A stretch of DNA of 64,000 bases, taken from NCBI RefSeq assembly GCF_030445035.2, contig NC_080677.1, positions 153,823,169 through 153,887,168 of the forward strand, given 5' to 3'. Both the position numbers and the translations under genes were made by a program. Every line of letters begins with the position of its first letter. The first letter of the stretch is position 1. This document shows, piece after piece, positions 22,741 through 35,140 of this stretch. This DNA is from Dasypus novemcinctus. Taxonomy: Eukaryota; Chordata; Mammalia; Cingulata; Dasypodidae. The notes under the pieces were generated by a model. It did not search any database. It was not told where the DNA came from and saw only the letters and a program-made list of their open reading frames with translations.

Positions 22741-22900
22741 GTCTTGTTTAACCCTCACAACAACCATGTAGAGCAAATGCCATCCCTACTTCCAGATACC
22801 ATCTCTCTGAAGCTCAGAGAGACCAAACAATTTGACCAGCTTCTTAGTTGGTGAAACATATCTGATCTCCATGTGTCTTTGGAGCCAGGAGTATACCTCT
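22741..22900 (+). repeat. MIR-like fragment
   Basis: TTTAACCCTCACAACAACCA, then CTCTCTGAAGCTCAGAGAGA and CAATTTGACCAGCTTCTTAG follow the MIR order. Diverged. Confidence 0.6.
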
Positions 22901-23349
22901 CAGGCATGTACACTGGATGTCACTGCACATTTCCATGCATGTCTTGCAGGGAAAAAGACTTGAAAATGTTTGGTCTAATAGATGGTATATGGTATACTGA
23001 AAGATTACTTAAAAGCTTCAAGTTATATCCCCAATTGAATTAATTTCAGAAAATCTTTACAGCTTCGACTCTAATAAATAAGCAGTTATTGGAATTAGTA
23101 GCTCCAAGTTTTAAAATGCCTTTGCCATTGACTAGCTCAATTTCCTTGGAGGTACTTGACTGATGACAGCCTAGTGTTGTGGTTAGAATGGCAAATGCTT
23201 TACAGTATAGACGGCTGAGAGAGCCTTTGGATATGTAAATGATAATTTTCAAAAACCTGGTAATTTAGCTTCTTCATAAAACAGAATAATAGCATTATAA
23301 TACTGATATCAGGAGGTACAGAATGTAGTTAAATTATAAAAATGTTACC
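22901..23349. other. no recognised feature
   Basis: No supportable gene or repeat was identified in this stretch. Confidence 0.5.
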
Positions 23350-23363
23350 TGTACAAGAATAAT

Positions 23364-23760
23364 TTTTTTTTAAGATTTATCTTTTATTTATTTCTCTCCC
23401 CTTCCCCTCCTCCGCCCCAGTTGTCTGCTCTCTGTGTCCATTTGCTGTGTGTTCTTCGGTGTTCACCTGTATTCTTGTCAGAGGCACTGGGAAACTGCCT
23501 CTTTTTGTTGCATCATCTTGCTGCGTCAACTCCGTGTGTGTGGCACCACTCTTGGGCAGGCTGCACTTTTTTTTTTTTTCGCACTGGGCAGCTCTCCTTA
23601 CGGGGTGCACTCTTTGCGTGTGGGGCACCCCTATGTGGGGGACACCCCCGCGTGGTACGGCACTCTTTGCATGTGGGCCAGCTCACCACACGGGTCAGGA
23701 GGCTCTGGACCCTCCATATGGTAGGGGAATGCTCTATCAGTTGAGCCACAACCGCTTCCC
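23364..23760 (-). mobile_element. tRNA-derived SINE (long form)
   Basis: Head ending GGGAAGCGGTTGTGGCTCAA on the minus strand. Flanks TGTACAAGAATAAT (23350-23363) and TGGACAAGAATAAT (23761-23774) differ at one base. Confidence 0.9.
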
Positions 23761-23784
23761 TGGACAAGAATAATAATGTCTGCC

Positions 23785-23985
23785 ATTTGGGATCACCTAT
23801 GTGCCAGGCACCATACCAAGAATTGTACTATTATTTAATCTTCACAGTTCTAGGGGCAGAAACGATGGCCTCCACTTTACATATAAGAACATCGAGGTTC
23901 AGGGAAGTTAACCTGTTCCTGGAGACAAGCTTCTAAGTGCAACTGCCTGACTGATGTTCAGGGTTCTTTCCAGTGATCACTCTGG
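23785..23985 (+). repeat. MIR element
   Basis: TGTGCCAGGCACCATACCAA, ATTTAATCTTCACAG, CATATAAGAACATCGAGGTT and CAGGGAAGTTAACC follow the MIR core order. Confidence 0.75.
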
Positions 23986-24429
23986 TTCTGTAATGCTGTG
24001 AACTCCTAAAGCTTTCCAGATTGCAAAGCTGGTCACACCGACTCCACACCACGCATAAAAGGGGCCCCAACCCAGTGCTCACAGGGCAAGGGAAGACCTA
24101 CCCTCTGGAAGGCAGCCATGGCCATGCTTCCCTTATTGAACCATTCTGGGCTTTTCTTTTTAGCCAATGATAATGTAACAAATCCAGCTGGCATTCCTGG
24201 TGTAGTAACGGTGCCAAGGAAAATTCCACCTTTATGCAGGAACAGTTGGTTGTATGTGGGTCCCAGCCGCAGTGCCCACTGCCTCCATCCACTATTGCAG
24301 TGCCCCCCTTTGCCCATTTTTGTAGTGTACCCTTTAGAATCTCTTGTCATTTCTTTCTGTGCATATTTTTCCCCTAAAGAATTCTTTTTTGGTATCATGG
24401 GGCTTAAATTTAGCTTCCTCAATCTATAA
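23986..24429. other. unassigned sequence, possibly L1 5' edge
   Basis: Open frames on both strands here (about 100-129 codons) have no recognisable motif. It may be older L1-derived DNA, since L1 5' sequence begins just to the right. Confidence 0.4.
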
Positions 24430-25185
24430 CAATCTTGTTCGGTTTGATATCAACTTAACTTGAATAGCATACATATTATGTTCCTATACTTCTCCATCCC
24501 CCCACATTTATGAAGTTCTTGTAACAAATTACATAATTCTATATTCTAAGTTCCAAACCATTGACTTATCACACTATTTATACTTTTGTATTTTAGATAC
24601 TGTAGGAAGTAAAAAGTGGGGTTACAAATTAAAAATACATAGTACTGGCATTTAGTTACCCATGTTGTTACTTCTACCACAGATCTTTACTTCTTCATGC
24701 GACTTTGATCTATTGTTTACATTCTTGTGTGCCAGTCTAGCTAGTCATGACAAACTCCCTCAGCTTTTGTTTATATGGGAGTATCTTAATCGCGCCTTCA
24801 GTTTTTAAAGATTTTTTAAAAAATTTCTGTTGCTGTCCTGGTTTAGTGCTTTAGGCTGCCACCAGATAGAATGGCACAGACATACATGCTCCCAGTATGT
24901 GCATGAAGTTTACTTTGCTCCCTCTGGAACTGGAACCAGGAACCTGCACTGGGGGCATAGACTGGTTCTGCACTGTGTCAGCGAGGAGATGGGGGAAAGG
25001 CCAGCCGCGTTGCCATGAGATCCTCCCATTTTCAAGTTGCCTTTTTCTTGATTCAGTGTTTGCTCTATACTACAACTTTTTAACTCTTCTCTGGAATTTT
25101 GAGAAAGATGGTTCTGCTAGCTCTTGTTTGTGGCTTCTGTGAGGAAGTTGGAGTTCTGGAGTGGCTCACTCTGCCATCCTGATGA
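24430..25185 (-). mobile_element. fossil L1, 5' region
   Basis: Antisense L1 wording such as CATGACAAACTCCCTCAGCT (24746) is followed by CTTTTGTTTATATGGGAGTA. The right end reads, on the minus strand, GTCATCAGGATGGCAGAGTG, similar to known L1 5' starts. Assignment is by resemblance. Confidence 0.5.
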
Positions 25186-25571
25186 CTGGGAAGGAAACTA
25201 CTAATGTACTTTCTGTATCTATGGATTTGCCTATTTTAGATATTTCATATAAATGGAATCATACAATATATGACCTTTTGTGCCCGACTTATTTTGCTTT
25301 ATGTTTTAGAGGTTCATCCATGTTTTAGCATGGACCAGTAGTTCACTCCTTTCTATGACTGAGTAATGTTCTATTGTATATACATACCACAATGTGTTTA
25401 TCCATTCAACCACTGATGGTCATTTGGGATGTTTCTACCTTTTGTCTATTGTAAATAGTATTGCTACGAATGTGTGTACGTGTATTTGTTTTAGTAACTT
25501 TTCAATTATTTAGGATATACACCTGGGAGTGGAATAGTTGGGCCATACGGTATTTCTTTGTTTAACTTTTT

Positions 25572-25970
25572 TTTTTTTTTTTTAATTCTCAGTTTTTTAT
25601 TTATTTATTTATTTATTTATTAAATCCCCCCCCCCCCCCCCCCCCGGTTGTCTGTTCTCAGTGTCTATTTTGCTGCGTCTTGTTTCTTTGTCCGCTTCTG
25701 TTGTCGTCAGCGGCACAGGAAGTGTGGGCGGCGCCATTCCTGGGCAGGCTGCTCTTTCTTTTCACGCTGGGCGGCTTTCCTCACGGGCGCACTCCTTGCA
25801 CGTGGGGCTCCCCCACGCGGGGGACACCCTTGCGTGGCACGGCACTCCTTGCGCGCATCAGCACTGCGCATGGCCAGCTCCACACGGAGTCAAGGAGGCC
25901 CGGGGTTTGAACCGCGGACCTCCCATATGGTAGACGGACGCCCTAACCACTGGGCCAAAGTCCGTTTCCC
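25572..25970 (-). mobile_element. tRNA-derived SINE inside L1
   Basis: The exact 15-base flanking repeat TTTGTTTAACTTTTT is at 25557-25571 and 25971-25985. It has a long T run at 25565-25582, (TTTA)n at 25600-25622 and a pure C run of about 20 at 25627-25646. Confidence 0.92.
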
Positions 25971-26161
25971 TTTGTTTAACTTTTTGAGGAACCACCAAAC
26001 AGTCATCCACGTGGCTAAACCATTTTATATTCCCACCAGCAACGCACAAGGGTTCCAGTTTCTTCACATCCTCACCAACACGTGCTATTTTCCAGCTTTT
26101 AAATAATAGGCCTCCTAGTGGATTTGAATGGTATCTCATTGTGATTTTGATTTGTTTATCC

Positions 26162-26579
26162 CTTTTTTTTTTTAAGATTTATTTTATTTAACCTGCCACC
26201 CCGCTGTCTGCTCTCTGTGTCCATTCACTGTGTGTTCTTCTGTGTCTGCTTGTATTCTCATTAGGTGGCTCTGGGAACCGATCCTGGGACCTTCCAGAGT
26301 GGGAGAGAGGGGATTACTCTCTTGTGCCACCTCAGCTCCCTGTTCTGGTACACCTTATTTTCTCTCCTCTGTGTCTCTTGTTGCGTCATCTTGCTGCACC
26401 AGCTCTCTGCGTTGGCTGGCACTCCTGTGCAGGGCGGCTTTCCCGTGTGGGCTGGCACTCTGTGTGGGCTAGGTCACTGCATGGGCCAGCTTGCCCTCAC
26501 TAGAAGGCCCTGGGCATCAAACCCTGGACATCCTATATGGTAGATGGGAGCCCAATTGGTTGAGCCACATCCATTTCCC
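26162..26579 (-). mobile_element. tRNA-derived SINE with internal tandem units
   Basis: Flanking repeat TGTTTATCC is at 26153-26161 and 26580-26588. About six imperfect units of 17-19 bases (GCTGGCACTC/GCCAGC type) lie at 26398-26510. Confidence 0.85.
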
Positions 26580-27385
26580 TGTTTATCCTTAATGACTAAT
26601 GATGTTGAACACATTTTCATGTGCTTGTTGGCTGTAAATTTTCCATTTCAATTTTTGATGTTTATTGCTAGTATGTAGAAATAGAATTAAAAAAAATTTT
26701 TTTTTACTTGATTAACATGGTAAATAACATTGTTTGACTTTCGTATGGTCAAGCAAAACTTTCCAAAATTCCTGGGCTAAACACTACTTGATCTTGATGT
26801 CCTTCAATATATAATTGGATTCAATATGTTAAAATTTGGCTAAGAATTTTTGTGTTTATGTTCATGAGAGATATTGGTGACTTGTATTCTTTTCTTGTAA
26901 TGTTTTTGTTAGGTTTTGGTAACAGGGTATTGCTGGCCTCATAGGATGAGTTGAGAAATATTCCTTACTTTTCAATTTTCTGAAAACCTTTGCACAGAAT
27001 TTACATTATATCTTCCTTAAAGATATGGTGGATGTCACGACTAAAACCATTGACACTGAAGTGTTGTGTTTTTTTTTGTTGTTGTGGGAAGGTTTTTAAA
27101 TTACAATATCAATATTTTAATATAGGGCAACTGAGGTTATCTATTTCTTCTTCAGTAAGCTTAGATAGCTTGTCTTTTGAGTAATTTGCCCATTTCATCT
27201 AAGTTGTAGAATTTATTAGTATGATTGTTATCCTTTTAATATCTATAGGCTCTGTAGTGATGTTCATATGCTTGTTATAATATTTACAGTTTGCACAAGT
27301 TTTTTGCTTGTTTGTTTTCTTGACCACTCTGGCTAGAGATTACTTAATTTTATTGACTTTCCTGAAGAAACATGTTTTTAAAATT

Positions 27386-28660
27386 GCCTTTTCTTTAACA
27401 TAAAAGTTGTGGCTTTGCAGAAAAATAGTGCATAAAATACAGGACTCCCACAGACCACCCCACCACCAACTTAAATTGGTGTGGAACAGGTGATACAACT
27501 GATGACAGCACATTTTATAACTGGACTATTAACTAAAGTCCATTGTTTAATTTAGGGTTCACTGTTTGTATAGTGTAGTTCCATGAACTTAAAAATTTTT
27601 TAAATTCTGTTTCCATATATACAATCTAACACTCCCCCTTTTAATCACTTTCAGATATATATATATATATGTATTTCAGTATTATTAACTGCATTCACAA
27701 TGTTGTGCTCCCATCACCACTATCCATTACCAAAACATTTCCCTCATTCCAAATAGGAATGCTATACAGCTTATGCCTTAGCCTCATATTCTCTATCCCT
27801 ACTTCATTTATCCCTTGATTCTAGATTCTGACTCTGTAAAGTTGATTATTCTAATTGTTTCAAATCAGTGAGATCATACAATATTTGTCCTTTTGTGTCT
27901 GGCTTATTTCACTCACATGATGTCTTCAGGATTGATCTATGTTGTTGCATGTATCAGGCTTCATTCTTTTTCATTGCTGAAAATATTCCATCGAATGTAT
28001 ATACCACATTTTATTTATCAATCCATTGGTTGATGGACACTTAGTTTGCTTCCATATTTTGGCAATTGTGAATAATGCTGCTGTGAACATTAGTGTGAAA
28101 ATGTCGTTTGTGTCCCTGCTTTCAGTTCTTCTGAATATATACTAGTAGTTGGATTTCCAGATCATAGAGCAATTCTATATTTAGCTTCCTGAGGAACTAC
28201 CAAACTGTCTTCCACAGTGCTACATCATTTTATATTGCTACCAGTAATGAACAATTGTTACTATTTTTCTGCATCCTCTCCAACACTTGTTATTTTCAGT
28301 TTTGTAAATAGCAGCCATATAATGGGTATGAAGTGGTATCTCATTGTGGTGTTGATTTGCATTTCCTTGATGACTAATGATGTTAAGCATCTTTTCATAT
28401 ACTTTCTATTTGTATGCTTTCTTTTGGTATGGATATCCTCTTCTCCCAGCACCATTTATTGAAGAGACTGTTCTGCCCAGAAAAGTGGGCTTGGTAGGCT
28501 TATCAAAAATAAGTTGACCCTGGAATTGAGAGTCTATTTCTGAACTTTCAAGTCAATTCCTTTGATCAATGTGTCTATATTTATGCCAATACCATGCTCT
28601 TTTGACCACCATAGCTTTATAATATACTTCAAGTTTAGGGAGCATGAGTCCTCAGACTTT
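27386..28660 (-). mobile_element. fossil L1, 3' end to ORF2
   Basis: 3'-UTR-like start GGCTTTGCAGAAAAATAGTG (27411). Then antisense ORF2 phrases TTCACAATGTTGTGCTCCCA (27694), GTATATACCACATTTTATTT (27997), AGCACCATTTATTGAAGAGA (28448) and TTGATCAATGTGTCTATATT (28561). Confidence 0.75.
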
Positions 28661-30250
28661 GCTTAGGGCTGGCCAAACCTCAGAAACAAACTTTCTCAGA
28701 AGCTGTTCTCCACCCTTGGCTGGCCACACTCTCCCTCCCTCTGCCTCTTCAGCAACCAGCCTGGGACAGTATGGAGGATGTTTCAGAAACAAATTATCCA
28801 TAGTTCCCTGAGGGGCACTCAGGGCAAACAAGGTAGCAGTCCCACCCTGCCAGGAACTGCCTGACCCTTCCAATGCAGCAGACCAAGTTCACTGGCCAAA
28901 ATATGAATTTGCTGTAGGCTATATCCCTCCTTCTCTCTTTTCCTTGGAAAAGAGGACCCCTCAGTCTGCAGCCACGTAGTCCACAGCTGGGGTACTCCAC
29001 AGACTGCTATTTGCTCTGTAGGTGGGGGAAGGGTACCCGTTGCTGCTTTTGCAGCTCTACTCACAGTATTTTCCAGCCAGTTGAGACGCGTTTCCTTTGC
29101 CCCTCTCTCTTCTGGGTGGTGTCTTGCCTTCCCCTGGTGCCTGAGCCCCAGAGCAGCCCTCCAGACTGGGAGTATTTTTCTTCACGTTTATTCTTTTGGT
29201 TTTCTCTGGGCTTCTTTGATGTGTACACTCACGTCTTCTGCTAAGTTTGGGACATTTTCTGTCATTATTTCTTTGAATATTCATTCCACCCCTTTCTCCC
29301 ATTCTGGAGCTCCCATAATGTGTATATTGTGCATTTAATGATTATGCAGAGGTGTCTTAGACTATTTTCACTTTTAGTAATTCTTTTTATCATTCTGCTC
29401 CTCAGTCTGACTCATTTCAAGTGTCTTGTTGATTCACAGATTCTTTCTTCTGCTAGCTCCAATCCGGTCTTGACACCTTCCTGCACATTTTTCGTTTCAG
29501 TTATTGTGGCCTTCAACTCAGTAGTTCTATTTGGTTCCTTTTTAAAATTTCTATCTCCTTACAACATTGTGAATTTTACATTGTTGGTTTCTGGATTTTT
29601 TTTCCTACAAATATCTTTTGAGCTTTATCCTTGGAAACCATTTGAGACTTACTTTTAACCATTGTTAGGTGGGTCCAAAATAGTCTTTAGTTTAGTGCTA
29701 ATGTGACCACTCTACTGAGGCAATACCCTTCAGAGTACTCTATTCAATGTCTCATAGTTATGGCAATTTTCATTCTGGCTGGGGGGAATACAAACTATTT
29801 CCTGCCTGCATGATTTCCAAGTGTTGTCTGTCTCCTCTCTGGTGGTACTCTCCTTAGCTTCAGAAAGTTTTCTCACAAGAAAACACTGAATAACACTCAG
29901 CTGAAGACTTGAGGAGAAACTTTTGAATTTCTCTGAAACTCTCTCTGCATTTCTTTCTTTCCCAGGACTGTTCTAAAAATTTAACTCCCATTATCAGAGT
30001 TTTCAGTTCTGTTTCCTCAACTCATGGAATCTGATGGGCACTGTGTGGGTTTCCCTCACCTTGAGCAACAGCCTAGAAAGTCTCTCTAGACACTACATTG
30101 GAACAATGGTAGGGCTCCTTCTCTTAGGGAACACTTTCCTGAGCTTCCTGTTGTCCAATAACTAGAAACCAGTGGTTCAAATATTTTGTGTGCGATTTCC
30201 TAGTTGAGGCAGCTTTTTTGCTATTTCTTCATGGCTGGAAGCAGAAACCA
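28661..30250 (-). mobile_element. fossil L1 5' region (second copy)
   Basis: 28668-29180 matches 8820-9345 over about 500 bases. To the right, TTCTGTCATTATTTCTTTGA (29256) and GGAGCTCCCATAATGTGTAT (29306) resemble antisense L1 ORF1-side sequence. Further matches to 9400-9620 occur at 29660-29930. The two copies differ by many substitutions and indels. Confidence 0.55.
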
Positions 30251-30439
30251 CTTGATTGTTTTTAATCCTTCTGAATGACCTTACTCATAACATGACATCT
30301 AGTAATAAGGCAAACAGGCCTATAATTAGAGTAATGTACTCAGTCAATTATTCATTATGTATCAGTGACATTGTATATTATGCACTGACAAAGAAGTTAC
30401 TCCTCTCTAAGGTTTTTAAAAAAAGACTATTTGCTCTAG

Positions 30440-30915
30440 TTTAGTTTTTTTACACCCAACTTTTTATTTTGAAAAACGTGAATATTGTGGAAAATTTGAA
30501 AAAAAAATTGAACAATGAACATCTATGAACCCTTCATTGGATTCATCAATTAATAATATTTTTATACATGTTTTATTTCTGTCTATATATTTTTCAGCCA
30601 ATTGGAAATGTTGCACATCTATGTATCCATCCTGCATCTCCCAAGAAAAGGACATTCTCTTATACAATCACAATAGCATTATCCCTCCCAAGCAATTTAA
30701 CATTGATACAATATCACCTAATATATAGCCCATACTGAAATTACTCTAATTTTCCTTTATAGCTTTTCCTTTTCCAGATTCACAGTCCAATTAAGAATCA
30801 CTCACTGCATTTGGTGATTATGTCTCATTAATCTTTTCACCTGGAACAATTGCCCTGCCTTTCTTGCCTTTTATAATTTTAGCTTTTAGAATGTTTACTA
30901 AATGTTGAGGAGCTC
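30440..30915 (-). mobile_element. old L1 3' end
   Basis: Antisense L1 3'-UTR wording: AAAAGGACATTCTCTTATAC (30644), TAACATTGATACAATATCAC (30698), TCTCATTAATCTTTTCACCT (30823) and GGAACAATTGCCCTGCC. The same block type appears at 20178-20625. Confidence 0.65.
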
Positions 30916-32589
30916 AGGCCAGCTGTCTTCTTTAATACAGATTTAAAAACCTGTGCTGTGTTAATAAATTTAATGACAATTTGGGAAGGAGGAATTCCTT
31001 AATTATTATGGAGTTACATCCATCCTTTCACTTTGAAGGCTACCCTAAATTTTGAATATGAATAAATGTTATTTTAAGAATTAATGTATCTTGAGTATGT
31101 TATTACAGAACTTAGAAGTAGAAAATATCTAATACTGCATTTTTTCCCTAGTGAAGGAAAAGGCAACTGGGATATTTTAGCACTGTTTTGTTTTGTCATT
31201 TTTGTTTTATATTTATATGGTTACTTAAACATATGGCCCACCTTTTTCACATGCACTAGTATGATCTTTATAGAAAACCAACTCTTTCATCTGTGTAGCA
31301 GCTGAAATTGTTGTATGCCCAAGTGAAATGGAACAGAAAAAACACTTGTCATCTTAGAACCCCAGCATATTCATGAGAGAAATAAATGCATTTTTATCCC
31401 TGATGAAAACTACCTCCCTTCATTTCCGGGAATTTGAAAATCATCATCTTGTAGTAGTCAACCCTGTTTTTCCACCAGATGGCAATAACCCATAATGGGT
31501 GAGCAGGAGGAGTGGAATGTACCCAAGATCGTGCAGGGTGTGAGCATTAAAAGGGCTGTGAGCTTGTACTGTAGTGATGTGGGAAAAATGATGAATCCCT
31601 GGAGAAAAGTCCCATACATAATGGATTACTAAATCTGGCACACTAGGAACTAACAATAAAAGGATCATATAATTCATCTTTAGTTCATTAGTGCAAAACT
31701 TAAGTATAAAACTGTTGCATCATTTTTACATTTTCTATTTTCAGAATCACATATTATAGAACAGCTGATGATGGAGCTGAGAAGTTGTTGATACTCAAGT
31801 AGAATTAATCAAATTCAGCATCAAAAAGCCATTGTATGCTCCTAACAGAAGTCACAGATTCAGAGAGAGTATCTTAGGAAAAGAGAGGGGAAAAGAAATG
31901 TCCAAGAACAGCTGATGAAATCCGTAGGCTATTTCTCTTCTATTCTAATAAGACTTGATTTTCTTTGAAAATTATGTGAAGGCAGATCCCTTTAATCCAG
32001 TATACCTATTTGGGTTTGGTTTTAGCTGATATACAAATCAAAGCCAATGCTACATTATCTCGTGCAAAATGCTTCACAGTAAACTACTGTACAATTTTAT
32101 TCCACTGACAAATTTCATGTAAAAGGAATTTTTCACCACTGAATAACTAATTTTCTCTTGTTCTAGATTATATTTTTTTAAGAACTGGATATCCTTCTGA
32201 TAAAGCTCTTTGCTATTCTATTTGAAGTCTAAATAGTACCAAATTTAATAACAGGTTTTATCATATTCTTTTTTTTAATGAAAACTAAAATATGGTCAAA
32301 GTTAAAATATAAAAAGAAGTTCTAGCTTGCTGGATAAAAGAAAGAATTTTAACTACAGTTCAAAGTAAACTGGAAAAACCTAAATCAAAGTTGTTTATTA
32401 GTGCATTCTTGCAAAGTTCTAAAGAAACTGTCAGGAACATTTCTCTTCTGTTTAGTAAGTAGATCAATTGTCTATTTGAAATGGGTGAAGATTATATAAA
32501 ACAAAAAGACAAAACAGTGAAGAGAGATGTGATTGAAATACTCAGTTTTTCCTTTAGACAATACATTTTTTTAAAGGTAGCTTTGATGA
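30916..32589. other. intergenic, no recognised gene
   Basis: AT-rich sequence with no recognisable exon. The one site of note is the CTCF-like motif at 31472-31485. The frame at 31444-31677 (minus) shows no family I know. Confidence 0.5.
31472..31485 (+). promoter_or_regulatory. CTCF-like motif
   Basis: CCACCAGATGGCAA matches CCASYAGRKGGCR through the core. It is in sequence I cannot assign to a repeat, which makes it more credible than the one at 8695. Binding is not demonstrated. Confidence 0.45.
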
Positions 32590-33370
32590 CAAAGGTTAAG
32601 CTTTTTATCTTTTTTAAAAACATTTTTTTGTTTTCATTATACAATATTAAGTGATCAGTATAAAAATACTGAAAATACAGAAGAGTTTCCCATTTACAGA
32701 CAACTACTCTTAATATTTTAGTATATTTTATTCCATAGCTTTTCCTAGACATAAGGTTTTTTCCCCTCATCTTTCTAAAAAAAATCTGTTTAATTTTCAT
32801 GGTTGTTTATGGTTTTCATGATCTGATTTCGCACATTACATTATAACATGTATATTTTCCTACATGATTAGAAATGCTTTGCTTAATAAAATAATTCTGG
32901 TTGCTTCACAATATTTTGGGAGGATGAGCTATACTTCTATTAACCTGTCACTGGATGTTTATTTAGTTTCTCTTTTTTGCTATTAGAAATAGCACTGTCA
33001 CACGTACTTTAGTATTTTCTATTTGTAGACTTTCTTAGAACTGATTCCCTGAAGTCAAATTACTACTAGCTCAAAAAGCATAAAAAATTAATTTTGATCT
33101 GTATCACTGCCAATTTTCTTTTCAATGGAGTTGAATCAATTTGCACTTCTAGCAATGCAAGGAAGCAGCTTACACTCTGCTGCCATTGCTGAGTATTATC
33201 ACAGAAAACAACCAACCAAACACTTTGCTAAATGGTCTCTCATTAGTGTTTTAATTTGCATATCTTTGATTACTAGCTAGATGGAACCTTTCTCCCCCAG
33301 TTTGTTTAACAGCTGAATTTCCTCTTTTGTGAATTGTCTACTTAGGTCCTTTGTCTGCTCATCTATTGGG
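32590..33370 (-). mobile_element. very old L1-like fragment
   Basis: Antisense L1 wording, heavily decayed: ATACTGAAAATACAGAAGAG (32667), ATTCTGGTTGCTTCACAATA (32895), ATTGCTGAGTATTATCACAG and TTTAATTTGCATATCTTTGA (33250). Confidence 0.5.
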
Positions 33371-34329
33371 GTCTTTGTTATACCTATTTACATAGAGAAC
33401 CAACAGGCATGTCCCAGAGAAAGGCCTTCTTTATGCAATACTGCTGAATTCCTCCCCTTTTAAGTCATTCCAGATTCAGCATTCAAATAGAAAAGTGAAG
33501 GGGAAACTAGGAAGAGTTAGCAAAGATAAATGATTCTTTTTCTCAGCTGTACAATAGAAATAAAAGTTCTTGTTACTTTTGTTAAGTGACACAGTTCCTT
33601 TATTTACCCAGTACTCATTTTTGTAATGTTTTGATCCTTTTTCGAAGGACAAATGATAGATTATGTAATACCAGAAATACTGTCTCATCATGAGTCATGT
33701 GGAAGCCATGGTGGTTCCACAGAAATGTTTCCATTCCAGGCTCATATTTTTAAATGACTTAATTAGGTTTGATTTAATTTAATTTAACTTGAATTTGAAG
33801 GGGGTGGGGTGGGGTGAATGTCATCCTTTATTCTGTAGCCATCTTCCTGAAAGGCTGTTACATCTGTGTGTAATTTCTCTTCTGAATACAGTTGTGGAGC
33901 AAGAACAATAAAGGGACATTAATCCAGAATCCCTGGCTTTGAAGTGAAGGTGGAACAGCTGAACTCGTCTCTCTCTCTGCACTGGTAAGCAGCCTGACTC
34001 AGGCTCAACAGCACAGCTCATCCAGGCTAACTGGACTGCAGTGCTGACAGTGACCCCAGAACTGGCTTTGTCCCATTGGATCAAGTGAAGAAACTCCCTA
34101 TGCGTCCCTGTTGGAAAAATGGGGATAAAAAAATACTTCCTCTTCTTATCCAAAGGGATATTTGAAAGATTATGTTATATGAGGAAAGTATTTTAAGGGT
34201 GAAAGGAAGAATGTCAAGTATTCTTATGTTGTAGTAAACGTTATTTTAAAAATATAAGTCAAGAACTAAAAACAACTCTTTGTCAAATATCTCAAGGTCA
34301 TGAAGACAATCAGGGAATACTGGTACTGA
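33371..34329. other. no recognised feature
   Basis: No gene or named repeat. A short G-rich stretch at 33799-33815 has only three G-runs. Confidence 0.5.
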
Positions 34330-34480
34330 GTAGGATCTTAGAATCCTCCAAGCCAACCCTCTCATTTGATGGAGGAGGACACTGAGGCCTTGAGAGGTAT
34401 GAACTTTTCTAAGATGATACTGCTAATTAATAATGGGGCCTGAATGTCAGTCTGGGAGCCTGAATCTGGTCAAGAAATTT
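34330..34480 (+). repeat. MIR-like fragment
   Basis: GAGGAGGACACTGAGGCCTT, then a 'TCTAAGATGATACTGCTAAT' block resembles the MIR core and flank. Diverged. Confidence 0.5.
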
Positions 34481-34650
34481 TTCTACTGCCACCCCTTCCC
34501 CATTCCAGTGGATGAAAGTTCCTAAGCATGATCAGGTAAAGAATCCATTTTTATCTACTTACCATCTTTAATAGAAACAATTTTCAAGATCCTCTTTGTT
34601 TTTCTATAAAGGCTGAAATTTTGTTCATAGTAAAAATAATAGCTACTTTA

Positions 34651-35128
34651 TTTTATTTTTGAAGATTTATTTATTCCCTCCTCTCCCGCCCCCTACCTTG
34701 TCTGCTCTTTATGTCCATTTGCTGTGCATTCTTTTGTGTCTGCTTGTCTTCTCTTTAGGCGGCACTGGGAACGAATCCTGGTTTCTTCCTGAGTGGGAGA
34801 GAGTTGTTCAATCTCTTGCACCACCTCAGCTCCCTGGTCTGCTGTGTCTCTTATTGTCTCTTCTCTGTGTCTCTTTTTGTTGCATCATCTTGCTGCGCCA
34901 GCTCTCTGCTCAGGCCAGTTTGTTGCGCAGGCTAGCTTGTCGCACAGGGCAGCACTCCTGCACGGGCCAGCACTCTGCTCAGGCCAGTTCACTGTGTGGG
35001 CCATCACTCTGCCTAGGCCAGCTCTCCACTTGGGCCAACTTGCCTTCACCAGGAGGCCCCAGGAATCGAACCCTGGATCTCCCATATGGTAGATGGGAGC
35101 CCAATTGCTTGAGCCACAACCACTTCCC
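34651..35128 (-). mobile_element. tRNA-derived SINE with internal 17-bp tandem units
   Basis: Flanks ATAGCTACTTTA (34639-34650) and ATAACTACTTTA (35129-35140) differ at one base. About nine imperfect GCCAG-starting units occupy 34897-35050. Head on the right. Confidence 0.9.
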
Positions 35129-35140
35129 ATAACTACTTTA

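Larger units (their letters stand above)
25195..27385 (-). mobile_element. fossil L1, 3' part and RT region
   Basis: Antisense ORF2 phrases: TTCATATAAATGGAATCATA (25246), ATATACACCTGGGAGTGGAA (25515) and GGTATCTCATTGTGATTTTG (26130). RT-region wording follows at 26870-27190. Two SINEs (25572-25970, 26162-26579) are inserted. Frames are broken throughout. Confidence 0.75.
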
